Shown: positions 30,087-39,294, numbered from the stretch's first letter. The stretch: DNA of 64,000 bases from Fischerella thermalis PCC 7521 (GCF_000317225.1 NZ_AJLL01000033.1:62001-126000); one strand, 5' to 3'. Made by a program: numbers and translations. The notes: generated from the sequence alone by a model not told the origin.

Positions 30087-30446
30087 TTAATACGCATCCT
30101 CAACCTCAAGCTGAGCCACCGTCACTGCATTAAAAGCGAAAGCAGCAACTAATGGTATCGGACATCTCAGCCAATAGGTAACAAAAGCTGCAATCATGGT
30201 TGCAATCACTGCTGTGATTGACCAAAAACGTTCTTCACAGGTTAATCCCTTTTGAGCTTTAATGACTCTGAGAACTTGCATCGGAATTGGTTCAGGCATT
30301 ACTGCACCAGGAGGAAAAGCCCAGTAACTATTACAACGTTCAATAAATAAATCTGTCCAGCCATTTTCTTGACACCATTCCTCAATCCATGCATCAGAGT
30401 AATGTTTCATATTTCCACTACCAATTCGCTTCAAGAAGTTCAACAT
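30087..30446 (-). CDS. Hypothetical membrane protein, 119 aa
   Basis: Unrecognised cyanobacterial-type protein. The N-terminal part (HYSDAWIEEWCQENGWTDLFIERCNSYWAFPPGAVMPEPIP) is soluble and Trp/Cys-rich; two close TM segments (about 77-90 and 94-112) follow. An internal ATG at 30410 (MKHYSDAW) has a weak GGA upstream and may be the real start. A clear rho-independent terminator follows, supporting a real transcript. Confidence 0.6.
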   Translation of the reverse strand: MLNFLKRIGSGNMKHYSDAWIEEWCQENGWTDLFIERCNSYWAFPPGAVMPEPIPMQVLRVIKAQKGLTCEERFWSITAVIATMIAAFVTYWLRCPIPLVAAFAFNAVTVAQLEVEDAY

Positions 30447-31208
30447 AGATAATTAGAAAATCAAAAAATAAATATTTTCGTTTAATCTTAATAATTAGTG
30501 AATCTCTTTTAATTTAATTAACTGTGGCAATTTTGAAATTTTGTTAAGATAAAAATCTACCTCTAATAAATTCCAAGCTTGCCTTATCTTACATAAACAG
30601 GCTAACAGTACTTTCATTGTTCCTGCATCAAATGAAAATAAACTTTACTTAGAAATTGGCAACTCAATAATTTGCGACAATCGAGTGAGTATATACTTTT
30701 AAAGTATATTGTAAAGATTAATTAAATTGATTACTAAAGCTCAAATTCACTTTGATATATAGCTCTTAGCAACTATAAATGATTAGTTTTTTTGCTGCTC
30801 ATTTGCTGTGTATTTACTCTACATATTAATGAATTAAGTATAATTACTTATAGCATTTATTTTAATTTTTTCTTTATTTAAGATACAAGTTTAGTTAAGC
30901 AAACTTAACCCTGCTAGAGAAGGATATTTTCACAATTATCAGTATCAGTAAGGAGTGCATATTCACTTGGGTTTAAATCCTCCAGCATATGCCTGTTCAC
31001 TCATTTAAAAAAACTAAGTAGAAAGGTGCAAAAAACAGAAGTATATTAACTTATATTAAGAATTCAAAATCCTCTTCCCATCTGCCATCTGCCTTAAGCC
31101 AACGAGAAATATTTATATTGGGCTACTTATAAACACATATATGTATAAAAATTATCTAAAAATCAACAATGTTACAATTCTAAAAATTTCTTATCTGCGG
31201 AATAAATC
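30447..31208. other. Long AT-rich intergenic region
   Basis: 762 bases without a credible gene. It carries a perfect palindrome at 30691-30709 (ATATACTTT-T-AAAGTATAT) and several T-rich stretches. It lies between divergent genes, one of them a pseudogene, so part may be decayed sequence. No tRNA, transposon end or RNA family recognised. Confidence 0.5.
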
Positions 31209-31900
31209 ATGCAGAAGCTATTCAAAAGCAAAATCCTTAAATTGATTAGCATCAGCATCCTAGTTATAACTTTGATAATAAGTAGTGCGATCGCTTACAC
31301 TATTTGCCATTCCTGGCCGCAAGAAAGCGGCAAAATTATATTACCAGGATTGCAAGCACAGGTAGAAGTGCAACGCGGCCAGTATGGATTTTTGGCGGCA
31401 CATAGGTTCTGGTCGCTTAGCAGAAATGTTTGGTCAGTCGCAGCTGAATACTGATAAATTCCTGCGTACCTTGGGATGGGCGCGAGTAGCTCAAACAGAA
31501 ATACAGCAGATGGATACAGAAACCAAAAATATTTTGCAAGCCTACGCTCATGGAATTAATACTTATCTTGCTAATCACCAAGACAGTCGCTTAAGTTTGG
31601 AATACACTGTTTTAAAACTGCTCAACCCCAACTATAAACCTGAACCTTGTTAACCGTGGTTCTTTTCCTAGTGCTGGTGGTAGCTCTATTGTCAACGCGA
31701 CTGGCTGGAATACAGCTAAAGACTACACTGTTGTTTCTTTGCCATCAATGCGGATGATTGTAGATTTAGCAAATTGGGATAATTCAGTTGCCATCCAAAC
31801 CACTGGACAATCTGGTCATGCTTTTCATCGTCACCTCATGCTTTGGCAACAAGAAAAGGTGGCAAGTAGTGCTACTAAAAGTTTGATGTTGATGCCTTAA
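31209..31900 (+). pseudogene. Penicillin acylase family protein, decayed
   Basis: Pieces of an Ntn-hydrolase penicillin amidase. Piece 1 (31209 on) has the N-terminal membrane segment and KIILPGLQAQVEVQRGQYG. Piece 2, in another frame, resumes at about 31384 (MDFWRHIGSGRLAEMFGQ, TLGWARVAQTEIQQMDTETK, LLNPNYKPEP) and stops at 31653. Piece 3, again shifted, gives LVNRGSFPSAGGSSIVNATGW and DYTVVSLPSMRMIVDLANWD up to 31900. About 30 codons are missing between 1 and 2, and most of the protein, including the beta-chain nucleophile Ser, is missing between 2 and 3. Non-functional. Confidence 0.88.
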
Positions 31901-31923
31901 GCTAGCTATCCCAAAAGTATTGT

Positions 31924-31969
31924 CTTAGTGTCTTAGTGTCTTAGTGGTTAAAACACCAAGACACTAAGA
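31924..31969. repeat. Palindromic CTTAGTGTCTTAGTG repeat
   Basis: CTTAGTGTCTTAGTGGTT, AAAA, then CACCAAGACACTAAGACTCC form an inverted repeat just past the acylase relic. The same family recurs between leuC and leuD (about 41098-41166) and as half-copies near 23715 and 53910. Confidence 0.7.
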
Positions 31970-31992
31970 CTCCAAGTTACATCAAAAAGTAG

Positions 31993-32502
31993 TTAAGGAC
32001 AAGCCAAAGTATCACGGGTATTCCGACCTGTGACTGGATTAGTGCCTTTAGCTACCTGACATAATTTATTGAGTGTATCTTCACGGATATAAGTATCAGT
32101 AAAGTCTGCACCATCAATGATTGCCCCATCAAACATAGTGCCGGTGGTGAATGCGCCTTCTAGGATTGCATTCGTCAAATTGGCTTTGGTCATCCGCGCT
32201 GATTCTAAATCGGCATAACTAAGGTCTGCTCCAGTAAAATCTACTGAGGCCAAATTTGACGAAAAGAATCTAACACCACGTAAGTTAGAATTACTGAAGT
32301 TACTATTGCGAAGATTGGCATGGTCAAAGCTGGAATCTGTTAAGTCCTGCTTTGAAAAATCTGCCGCTTCTAGGGTTCGGTTGTTATAGTTAATTGCTAC
32401 AGCGCTTTCTGGGAAAGCTAGAGCAACTGTGATAGCTATCACAGTCAAAAACAACACACTTAGTATGCTTATTCTCATGCGATCGCTTAACTTAGAACTC
32501 AT
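31993..32502 (-). CDS. Lumenal/periplasmic pentapeptide-repeat protein
   Basis: 169 aa from the ATG at 32502. Signal peptide about 9-36 (ISILSVLFLTVIAITVALAF, cleavage after AVA). Mature part: about 15 pentapeptides of A(D/N)LXX type (LEAADFSKQDLTDSSFDHANLRNSNF...), forming a right-handed quadrilateral beta helix, then a C-terminal segment with two Cys (LCQVAKG and TLACP) that could form a disulfide. Similar thylakoid-lumen pentapeptide proteins exist in cyanobacteria and plants. The frame opens earlier (32583), but this start leaves it divergent from yraN with 15 bases between starts. Confidence 0.85.
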   Translation of the reverse strand: MSSKLSDRMRISILSVLFLTVIAITVALAFPESAVAINYNNRTLEAADFSKQDLTDSSFDHANLRNSNFSNSNLRGVRFFSSNLASVDFTGADLSYADLESARMTKANLTNAILEGAFTTGTMFDGAIIDGADFTDTYIREDTLNKLCQVAKGTNPVTGRNTRDTLACP

Positions 32503-32517
32503 TGTAACTTTTAGCCA

Positions 32518-33165
32518 ATGACGAACTATTCTCCTTACCATTATCTCGATATCGGCAACGCAGGAGAAGACCTGGTGGCACATTGGTTACAATCCCAAGG
32601 TTGGAGCATCCTTGATCGTCGCTGGCGTTGCCGTTGGGGAGAAATCGATATTGTTGCACTTTATGCTGAACAAATAAAAGATGGGGAGGTGGGGAGAACC
32701 GCAGATGGGGAGAGCTTGATTATAGATTCTCCCCATCACCCCTACCCTACGGGAAGCCTCGCAGAGCGCGTCTACACCCCATCACCCCATCTCCCCATTG
32801 CCCCTAATCCCCACTCCCTTGGGGGAGTGGAAACCCCGAGTTCCCCATCTCCGACTTTGGCTTTTGTCGAAGTAAAAACCCGCAGTCCCAGGAATTGGGA
32901 TGCGGGCGGAAGAAATGCGATCGCATCATCAAAACAAGTCAAACTTTGGCGTACAGCACAGATGTTTTTAGTAGCACACCCTGACAAAGCAGATTATCTT
33001 TGCCGATTTGACGTTGCTATTGTTAGTTATCAGCAAACATCAACACAATTTGGTGGAGATAAATTTCAAGAAAAAAACTTAATTAGCACATATGTAGCAG
33101 GGTACACACTGACATTACAAGAATACATTACTGGGGCTTTTGATTTAGTTAATGATATTGGGTAA
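32518..33165 (+). CDS. yraN: YraN family (UPF0102) protein with in-frame insert
   Basis: PD-(D/E)XK-superfamily protein of unknown role. Core motifs: GNAGEDLVAHWLQSQGW (Glu), WGEIDIVAL (Asp) and FVEVKTRS (Glu-x-Lys). Between the Asp strand and the EVK strand, normally joined by a short loop, about 60 extra residues (about 59-116) come from DNA low-complexity repeats (GATGGGGAG / CTCCCCATCACCCC) and a palindromic fragment (CCCTACGGGAAGCC). The insert keeps the frame, so the gene may still work. 215 aa versus about 120-150 usual. Confidence 0.88.
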   Translation: MTNYSPYHYLDIGNAGEDLVAHWLQSQGWSILDRRWRCRWGEIDIVALYAEQIKDGEVGRTADGESLIIDSPHHPYPTGSLAERVYTPSPHLPIAPNPHSLGGVETPSSPSPTLAFVEVKTRSPRNWDAGGRNAIASSKQVKLWRTAQMFLVAHPDKADYLCRFDVAIVSYQQTSTQFGGDKFQEKNLISTYVAGYTLTLQEYITGAFDLVNDIG

Positions 33166-33345
33166 TAGCTGTTGCTCATTGTTTTTTTTATGTTTTATAA
33201 ATAAGCAATAAGCAACGATTAGTTATCAATTACCAATTACCCCGTTACATCTTTGTTTTTCGGTCTAATTATATTTAAAGGCTAAGCTATCATTTTTAAA
33301 GTTGATAACTGATAACTGATAACTGATAACTGTTTACTGCTTCGG

Positions 33346-33792
33346 TTAGGCTAAAGTTTCTGGGCAGTAACCTAATCCCCTAACAAATTGTTGTCTAAAT
33401 GCCTCAATTTCTTCTTTTTCTGGGCTACCATGAGAGACAATTGCTACTTGATAGCGACGCATAACATCAACAGGACACTGACCTGCTTCTAAACTCCAAA
33501 GTGCCATCTGTACCCGCATTGGCGGCTCGTAGCTTATTCCTAATTCATTTAAAAAAGCCCGAATGTCACCATCTTCCTGGGGCGATACCTGTTTTCTAAG
33601 TTTGACTCTAACCACCCAACCATCAATTTGATGAATTACGGTGACGAAGGAAACAGGTATTTGGGGTTTGGCGTGCAAGAATTGAACAACCCTCAGAGTG
33701 AGACTGGCATTTGCCAGATAATACAAGTATTCCATCTTGGTGCTTGGGATCAAAGCCAATCCTACATTTCTATTATTGGTAGAATGAATCAC
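33346..33792 (-). CDS. Conserved hypothetical protein, 148 aa
   Basis: Unrecognised, soluble alpha/beta protein without signal or TM segments (VVRVKLRKQVSPQEDGDIRAFLNELGISYEPP; EKEEIEAFRQQFVRGLGYCPETLA). The GTG at 33792 has AGCAGG close upstream; an internal ATG at 33735 (MEYLYYLANASL) is the alternative. The upstream flank holds TTGATAACTGATAACTGATAACTG tandem repeats at about 33302-33335 past its stop. It stands between yraN and queA on the opposite strand. Confidence 0.65.
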   Translation of the reverse strand: MIHSTNNRNVGLALIPSTKMEYLYYLANASLTLRVVQFLHAKPQIPVSFVTVIHQIDGWVVRVKLRKQVSPQEDGDIRAFLNELGISYEPPMRVQMALWSLEAGQCPVDVMRRYQVAIVSHGSPEKEEIEAFRQQFVRGLGYCPETLA

Positions 33793-33977
33793 AACCTGCT
33801 AGGGTAAAAGCCCCCGTTTTTGGATAGGGAGGTTTACCCAATTTTTATATAGTTGCTTCAGTGGTACTTAATGCTATCTATCTTAAAGTCGAATCATCAA
33901 TTTGGTAGGTAATACTTTAGAGTTCTTTTAGAACACACAATTCTCAACCAGCTTGTTTAAGAAAGTCTAAAATCTCA

Positions 33978-35204
33978 ATGCAAGAACAACTCGCAAAAAC
34001 AAATTCTCATTTAACATCTAAACAAAAGATAGAAAACTCAGAACTTGATCTCTCATTGGCTGGGTATGATTATGAATTACCAACTGAACTAATAGCCCAA
34101 AACCCAGCAGTTCCCAGAGATAGTTCTAGACTCCTAGTAGTAAGTTCTGCGAATGTCGATAAAGACGATACGCTTCAACACCGCATCTTCCGAGATTTAC
34201 CGGAAATCCTACGACCTGGGGATTTACTAGTGATGAATAATACACGAGTTATCCCAGCACGGTTATACGGTGAAAAATTAACAGGAGCAGAGGTAGAAGT
34301 TTTGCTGTTAGAGGAAAGACAGCATAACTGTTGGCTAGCCTTAGTCAAGCCGGGGAAACGTTTCAAGCACGGCTCGAAAATTGTTTTTACAGCCAAGGGT
34401 AAAACAGATGGGGAGATTGGGAGATGGGGAGAAAATTTTCACCCCACCACCCCACCACCCCACCTCCCTATCACAGAAGCCCCACCACCCCATCACCTAC
34501 TGACTGCAACTGTTCTAGAAACTGATGCAGCAACTGGAGGACGTTTGCTGCAATTTGATCTGCCACAAGGAGTTTCTTTGCTGCAATTGCTAGATGTATT
34601 TGGTGAAGTACCTCTACCGCCGTACATCACAAACACTGAAGCCCAAAGCGAACAGTATCAAACAGTATATGCTCAAAATCCGGGAGCGGTTGCTGCTCCC
34701 ACAGCAGGGTTACACTTTACTCCAGAATTACTAGAAAAGTTACGTCAGCAAAATATTAATCAAGCTTTTGTGACGTTGCATGTAGGTGTAGGGACATTTC
34801 GTCCGGTAGAAGTAGAAAATGTCACTACCCATACAATGCATGAAGAATGGATAGAGGTACCCCCAAGTACTGTAGAACAAATTCGTGCTACCAAGGCAGC
34901 TGGTGGTCGCATTATTGCTGTAGGTACAACGGTAGTCCGTGCTTTAGAAGGAGCTGCCACAACAGGTGAATTACAACCATTTTGTGGTAAGACTAATTTG
35001 TTTATTTATCCTGGTTATCAATGGCGGGTAGTGGAAGGTATGATTACTAACTTTCATTTACCGCGTTCCAGTTTGTTGATGTTGGTGAGTGCTTTAATTG
35101 GTAGGCAACGGTTGCTGAATATCTATCAGGAAGCAATAGTATCTCGATATCGCTTTTATTCATTTGGTGATGCGATGTTGATTTTGCCAGAAGCAAGGAT
35201 ATAG
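33978..35204 (+). CDS. queA: tRNA preQ1-34 S-adenosylmethionine ribosyltransferase-isomerase
   Basis: Transfers and isomerises the ribosyl of SAM onto preQ1 in tRNA, forming epoxyqueuosine. Motifs: [78 protein letters not shown] and [19 protein letters not shown]. 408 aa versus about 345-370 usual: an N-terminal extension of about 28 residues, and an in-frame insert of about 30 (residues about 138-170) encoded by GGGGAGATGGGGAG / CACCCCACCACCCC repeats, before LTATVLETD. Confidence 0.95.
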   Translation: MQEQLAKTNSHLTSKQKIENSELDLSLAGYDYELPTELIAQNPAVPRDSSRLLVVSSANVDKDDTLQHRIFRDLPEILRPGDLLVMNNTRVIPARLYGEKLTGAEVEVLLLEERQHNCWLALVKPGKRFKHGSKIVFTAKGKTDGEIGRWGENFHPTTPPPHLPITEAPPPHHLLTATVLETDAATGGRLLQFDLPQGVSLLQLLDVFGEVPLPPYITNTEAQSEQYQTVYAQNPGAVAAPTAGLHFTPELLEKLRQQNINQAFVTLHVGVGTFRPVEVENVTTHTMHEEWIEVPPSTVEQIRATKAAGGRIIAVGTTVVRALEGAATTGELQPFCGKTNLFIYPGYQWRVVEGMITNFHLPRSSLLMLVSALIGRQRLLNIYQEAIVSRYRFYSFGDAMLILPEARI

Positions 35205-35610
35205 TGGCTTTTTTGTGGGATGAATTGTCTAGATCGTCCCAAAATTTATAGTTTGAAAAATTGCGATCGCTCCAGTGCTTTCAGAAGAGGGTGGATTTTG
35301 CAGAACTTACGGTTTAAGAAAAAGGGCGTTGCATAAAATCGGGATGGATTCTTGAACCACGTTTTCAGTTTGCGTTTCCAAGACTACGATTTTACACAAA
35401 GCTCACCTTAATTAACAAGTCAAAACTGCAAAAAGAATTACATATTAATTTTGCTGACAAATAAAAATACAGTAGCAGAATTTAGAAACTTACTTCGATC
35501 GCCCAGAGACATACTATGCAGATTATTCCAGATAATGTCTTGTAACAAACTGCTACGTATCTACACATAATTTTCATACCCTTGTCATTAATTATTCCGA
35601 TAAAATCTGG

Positions 35611-35616
35611 TAGAAT
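35611..35616 (+). promoter_or_regulatory. -10-like element of the Yfr1-type RNA
   Basis: TAGAAT, seven bases before the likely first G of the RNA at 35623. No convincing -35 hexamer at 16-18 bases; TTGTCA at 35582 is too far. Confidence 0.4.
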
Positions 35617-35622
35617 TGCTGG

Positions 35623-35694
35623 TAGCAAACATTAAATTTGCTCCTCACACCACACCGCTGCTCTCTTGTGTGCTAAAGGCAAGAGAGCTTTTTT
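35623..35694 (+). ncRNA. yfr1: Yfr1-type cyanobacterial small RNA
   Basis: Layout matches Yfr1: a 5' hairpin (AGCAAA-CATTAAA-TTTGCT), a single-stranded stretch with the family signature CTCCTCACAC (GCTCCTCACACCACACC, consensus ACUCCUCACAC), then a strong terminator hairpin GCTCTCTTG-TGTGCTAAAGG-CAAGAGAGC followed by T6 ending at 35694. About 72 nt. Yfr1 uses the CU-rich motif for antisense pairing with targets such as porin mRNAs (known in other cyanobacteria). No reading frame covers it. The base before CTCCTC is G rather than A; the 5' end is approximate. Confidence 0.85.
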
Positions 35695-35991
35695 CTTGGT
35701 TATGATGCTTGTAATTGTGACAATAGGCTAACTGTCTACGAAAAATTCATACCTAAGGGTCTGATTCTTGCCTGTTGTCAATAAGTACCTTAGGACATAG
35801 AAATAACTGCCCAAATCAAATTACCACTAAGCTAAGCTTTAGCATAGAGTAATAACAACATGCCATTTCACATTTTTTCTTAAAGACTCACCACATTAAG
35901 TATTTGTGGTTTGTAGGAGTGCATAGCTGTGTGTCCCTACTCTCCAAACCCTAGTTATTGGGTTAAATATAAAGAATTGCTAATAAAATTC

Positions 35992-36948
35992 ATGTCCCAC
36001 AGTCCGCTTATTCCTCACCTAGATTCTCATGATGCACAAGAACCTGTTTTGCCACCACTAACAGAAGCCACAATTCAACGTGCAAAAGAAGGTGTTGCTT
36101 ACGCACGCGATCGCCACGCAAATGAAATGATCCGCCAAGCGCTACTGTCGGCGGAAGCATTTGCGGAAGGTGGTTCAGAACACAGAGTTAGTGGTGATTT
36201 GAGGCGTAACGTACTGCGGACTCTTATTCATACTTTATTTCGGGTGAAAGTTGAGTTTTCAGAACGGATTCCTGCTCAACCAGTATTAATTGCAGCTAAC
36301 CATCTAAATCATATTGATCCATTTTTGTTACTATCAGAATTACCACCATGTCCCTTCTGCCATATATTGGGCGATGCTCGTACCCTTTACAACCAGTGGT
36401 GGAAACGGCAATTTCTGCATTTTGCTAAAGGAGTCATACCAGTAGAACGGATTTGGAAAGAAGAATTAGCAGTAATCCAAGCGGCGAAGACTGGACATAA
36501 AGAGCTAGCTGAATTAGCAAATGCTATAGAAAAACATGTTCCCACAGGGAACTCTATAGAAATTATGCGGCGACTAGATCGGATTGTTCAAGGCATTTTT
36601 GCCCGTGGAGAAAGCGTTATTCTGTTTCCAGAAGGAAGACTAGGTAATACTGAAGCTCAGTTATCTATTCCCCTCAAACGTGGTGTTGCTATTTATGCCT
36701 TGCGTGCTGGAGTACCAATTTTACCTGTAGCCTTGATTGGTACACAAGACCTGTATCTCCGTAAAGAATTAACCGTTCGTTTTGGTAATCCGATTATCTT
36801 CTCCCAATCTGGACGTCCTAAAGCACAGCAAGTACAAGCATTATTAGATGAGTTACAAGCGGCGCTAACGGATTTATTACCAAAAGACTATCAAGAACCA
36901 AAGGAACCGAAGTTATTACACCACTTTCTCAATCATATGTTTTGGTAA
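35992..36948 (+). CDS. plsC: 1-acylglycerol-3-phosphate acyltransferase-like protein
   Basis: 318 aa from the ATG at 35992. PlsC-type acyltransferase for phosphatidic acid synthesis, at the membrane. Catalytic NHLNHIDPF (H-x4-D), substrate motif VILFPEGRLGN (FPEG) and VPILPVALIG are visible. The N-terminal 80 residues before the domain are helical and specific to this subgroup. An upstream GTG at 35929 has a better Shine-Dalgarno (TAGGAG) and would add 21 residues. Substrate cannot be told. A GC-rich hairpin follows the stop. Confidence 0.85.
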   Translation: MSHSPLIPHLDSHDAQEPVLPPLTEATIQRAKEGVAYARDRHANEMIRQALLSAEAFAEGGSEHRVSGDLRRNVLRTLIHTLFRVKVEFSERIPAQPVLIAANHLNHIDPFLLLSELPPCPFCHILGDARTLYNQWWKRQFLHFAKGVIPVERIWKEELAVIQAAKTGHKELAELANAIEKHVPTGNSIEIMRRLDRIVQGIFARGESVILFPEGRLGNTEAQLSIPLKRGVAIYALRAGVPILPVALIGTQDLYLRKELTVRFGNPIIFSQSGRPKAQQVQALLDELQAALTDLLPKDYQEPKEPKLLHHFLNHMFW

Positions 36949-36972
36949 ACTTAAATGTTTTTATGTCTCATT

Positions 36973-36993
36973 CCTCCCTCCGACAGAGGGAGG
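36973..36993 (+). terminator. Hairpin after acyltransferase gene
   Basis: CCTCCCTC-CGACA-GAGGGAGG, perfect 8-bp stem 25 bases past the stop. No T-run; likely transcript end. Confidence 0.55.
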
Positions 36994-37217
36994 ATAAACA
37001 CTGATATACAGATAAATTGCCTATTGGTAGCTAAAGTAGTAATTAGCAACTGCTAATAAATTTTTGGTTTTCTTCATTACCCATTATCAACTTCGTGGAT
37101 TCACAAGTATGTAATTGGAAATAAACATGTTTTTAATGGCAAAGTATTTGTATGCGTATCTTGAATCAAAATAGAATGTACCAATACAAATGCTGTGACT
37201 CTACCCAATGACAAATG

Positions 37218-37355
37218 ATATCAAGTCCGGCTAATTACTTACGATATTATTCTGATGCAGTTGGGCATTGGGCAAGAGATTTTTCCCATTACCCATTACC
37301 AATTACCAATTACCGGTCTTCACAGATATGATAAGTCTAAAAACGGACATGATAT
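37218..37355. mobile_element. MITE-like element, copy 1 (138 bp)
   Basis: Bounded by inverted ends ATATCAAGTCCG and CGGACATGATAT, with inner related stretches (ACTTACGATATT / GATATGATAAGTCT). The centre is a TTGGGCATTGGGCAAG / CATTACCCATTACC filler. Near-identical ends occur at 58558-58681 and 54006-54148. No transposase inside, so non-autonomous; the ends resemble short IS630/Tc1-type elements (inference). Confidence 0.75.
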
Positions 37356-37413
37356 GACAAATAACAAATGACGAATAGTTACCTTTATTTGTGACGACCT
37401 ACTTAATTTAAAT

Positions 37414-38565
37414 ATGATAATTAGAGCGATTACTACAGGTATTTCCTTAGACTATCCTCATGAGAGGGAAAAAATCAAGCAAGCAGCAGAATTGAATCGG
37501 CAAGCAAAAAATTTATTTGAGCAATTTGGTCACGAAGTTCAAACAACAAGAATCACTACAAATTCATGGGAAGAATATCTCAAAAACTTTGATATAAACG
37601 AGATAGTTAATATTTTTCAAAAGATAGAAAAATTATGTGAAGACCTTAATATAAGTTTTTTCAACATTGGATATGCCAGCAAACCTGAAAATATAGCTGT
37701 CATTCCAGAAATTAACAAAAGCACGTCTATTATTTATTCTTCTTCAAAGATTGCTGACAAAGAAACAGGTATTAACTTTGAGAGTACTTTAGAATCTGCA
37801 AAAGCGATTAAACGTATTTCCCAAGAAACTGAAAATGGTTATGGAAACTTTCGGTTTTGTGCTTGGGCAAACTGCAATTCCGGTATACCATTTTTCCCCA
37901 CTGCCTACCATGAAGGTAATACATCTTTTGCTCTTGGGATAGAGTGTAGCGACTTGGTAATGCAAAGTTTTGCTATCGCTAATAATAATATTCAAATAGC
38001 AGAAAAAAGTTTGCGATCGCTTCTAGCAGAAGAATTAACAAAATTAGCAGATCATGCTGAAAAAATATCAGCAAAATTGGGTATTAATTACAACGGGATT
38101 GATACATCACTAGCACCACCATTGGATAAACAAACAAGTATTGCCTTTGCTTATGAACAGCTGATGGGTAGCAAATTCGGCTATCAAGGAACACTAACAA
38201 TTTCCGGGATGTTAACTCGTGTTTTAAAAAGTGTACCAGTGAAAATCTGTGGTTATTCTGGTTTGATGCTTCCTGTTTGCGAAGATCTAGGCTTGGCAGC
38301 CAGAGCAAATGAACAAACTTACGATATTACTAACTTACTACTATATTCAGCCGTTTGTGGTTGTGGACTTGATACAGTTCCCGTACCTGGAGATATTTCT
38401 ATCGAAAAGATTGCAGCAATATTAATGGATATGGCAACTTTAGCCATCAAACTAGATAAACCTTTATCTGCAAGATTATTTCCAATTCCAGGTAAAAAAG
38501 CTGGGGAAATGACTGCGTTCAATTCCCCATATCTTGTAGATTGCAAAATATTTGCTGTTGATTAA
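37414..38565 (+). CDS. DUF711 (UPF0210) family protein
   Basis: 383 aa. Family features: N-terminal MIIRAITTGISLDYP, then central FCAWANCNSGIPFFPTAYHEG and C-terminal GCGLDTVPVPGDISIEKIAAILMDMATLAIKLDKPLSARLFPIPGKKAGE. DUF711 members are related in fold to pyruvate-formate-lyase/anaerobic ribonucleotide reductase barrels but have no proven reaction; a small-molecule enzyme is likely. It is convergent with a 2OG-Fe(II) dioxygenase gene across a repeat spacer. Confidence 0.88.
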   Translation: MIIRAITTGISLDYPHEREKIKQAAELNRQAKNLFEQFGHEVQTTRITTNSWEEYLKNFDINEIVNIFQKIEKLCEDLNISFFNIGYASKPENIAVIPEINKSTSIIYSSSKIADKETGINFESTLESAKAIKRISQETENGYGNFRFCAWANCNSGIPFFPTAYHEGNTSFALGIECSDLVMQSFAIANNNIQIAEKSLRSLLAEELTKLADHAEKISAKLGINYNGIDTSLAPPLDKQTSIAFAYEQLMGSKFGYQGTLTISGMLTRVLKSVPVKICGYSGLMLPVCEDLGLAARANEQTYDITNLLLYSAVCGCGLDTVPVPGDISIEKIAAILMDMATLAIKLDKPLSARLFPIPGKKAGEMTAFNSPYLVDCKIFAVD

Positions 38566-38578
38566 TTTTGTTGTTCGT

Positions 38579-38625
38579 TGTTAGTTGATTGTTGATTGGT
38601 AATACAAACAACAACCAACAACCAA
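38579..38625. repeat. Short-repeat inverted array between convergent genes
   Basis: GTTAGTTGATTGTTGATTGG then ACAACCAACAACCAACTAAT. TTGTTGGTTG-class repeats arranged as an inverted pair exactly between the stops of the DUF711 and dioxygenase genes; it could fold as a bidirectional terminator. Same class at 11796, 18300, 20905, 22345, 43300, 55328 and 63965. Confidence 0.65.
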
Positions 38626-39294
38626 CTAATCAGAAAGCAAACTTGGTGAAGTTAATACAAAAACATCTCTTGTTCCTACACCATCAGTCATAGGTTTAAT
38701 AGGAGTAGTGAAGTGAAAGAATTGATGGTCGTTAATTAGTAGTAATTCTCCTGGATAGAGAATTTTATTGAAAACAGGCTTTTCTTTTTTTGCAGTGTAT
38801 AAATGAGTTTCCCCACCTTGAATATTTTGTCTATCAACAGAAAAGATACCGATAAAATCAGTACCATCTCTATGGATACCTTCAGGTGCAGGATTACCAA
38901 AATTATCTGGTGAACAACTAGTTCTAATTTGATGCACTCCTATTTCTGCTTCTGGATGCAGTTTACAAGAATCACTAAATGCAAAAACTAGGTTTTTAAA
39001 TATATCTAGTTCTATGAGTGCATCATCTAATTCTGCAAACTCTCTTTTAATATCACCTACTAAGGGATTGTAATCTTTGCTTTGAAATAAATAACCATGA
39101 GGCAATTTAATTAACTTATCTTGAGAAACTATGAAACGAGATAGCCTCCTGGTACGATAATTACCTTTAATGTAAGGGTCAACAGGTAAGTTATTAAAAA
39201 ATGGTTGAAAACCTTCTGTGCTTATGGAGTTTACCTTTCTAAGAGTAAATAAAAAGGCATATTCCAATTCTGTTGATCCCAGGACTCTTTGCAT
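38626..39294 (-). CDS. 2OG-Fe(II) dioxygenase family protein (2OG-Fe_Oxy_2 type)
   Basis: 222 aa from the ATG at 39294, which has AGGAGG nine bases upstream; the frame is open to 39345. Iron ligands are visible as His-x-Asp in GIHRDGTDFIGIF and the distal His in DHQFFHFTTPI, with the 2-oxoglutarate Arg in GTRDVFVLTSP. This matches the bacterial family that includes amino-acid hydroxylases such as isoleucine dioxygenase, so hydroxylation of a free amino acid is a reasonable guess, not shown. Convergent with the DUF711 gene. Confidence 0.85.
   Translation of the reverse strand: MQRVLGSTELEYAFLFTLRKVNSISTEGFQPFFNNLPVDPYIKGNYRTRRLSRFIVSQDKLIKLPHGYLFQSKDYNPLVGDIKREFAELDDALIELDIFKNLVFAFSDSCKLHPEAEIGVHQIRTSCSPDNFGNPAPEGIHRDGTDFIGIFSVDRQNIQGGETHLYTAKKEKPVFNKILYPGELLLINDHQFFHFTTPIKPMTDGVGTRDVFVLTSPSLLSD

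Larger units (their letters stand above)
35205..35928. other. Intergenic region containing the Yfr1-type RNA
   Basis: Apart from the RNA at 35623-35694, nothing coding is seen. Before the acyltransferase gene, TAGGAG at 35914-35919 and a possible GTG start at 35929 occur. Confidence 0.5.

Noticed and set aside
30447-31208. Hidden RNA gene in the long AT-rich gap
   Set aside because: Only an AT palindrome at 30691; no terminator or conserved motif.
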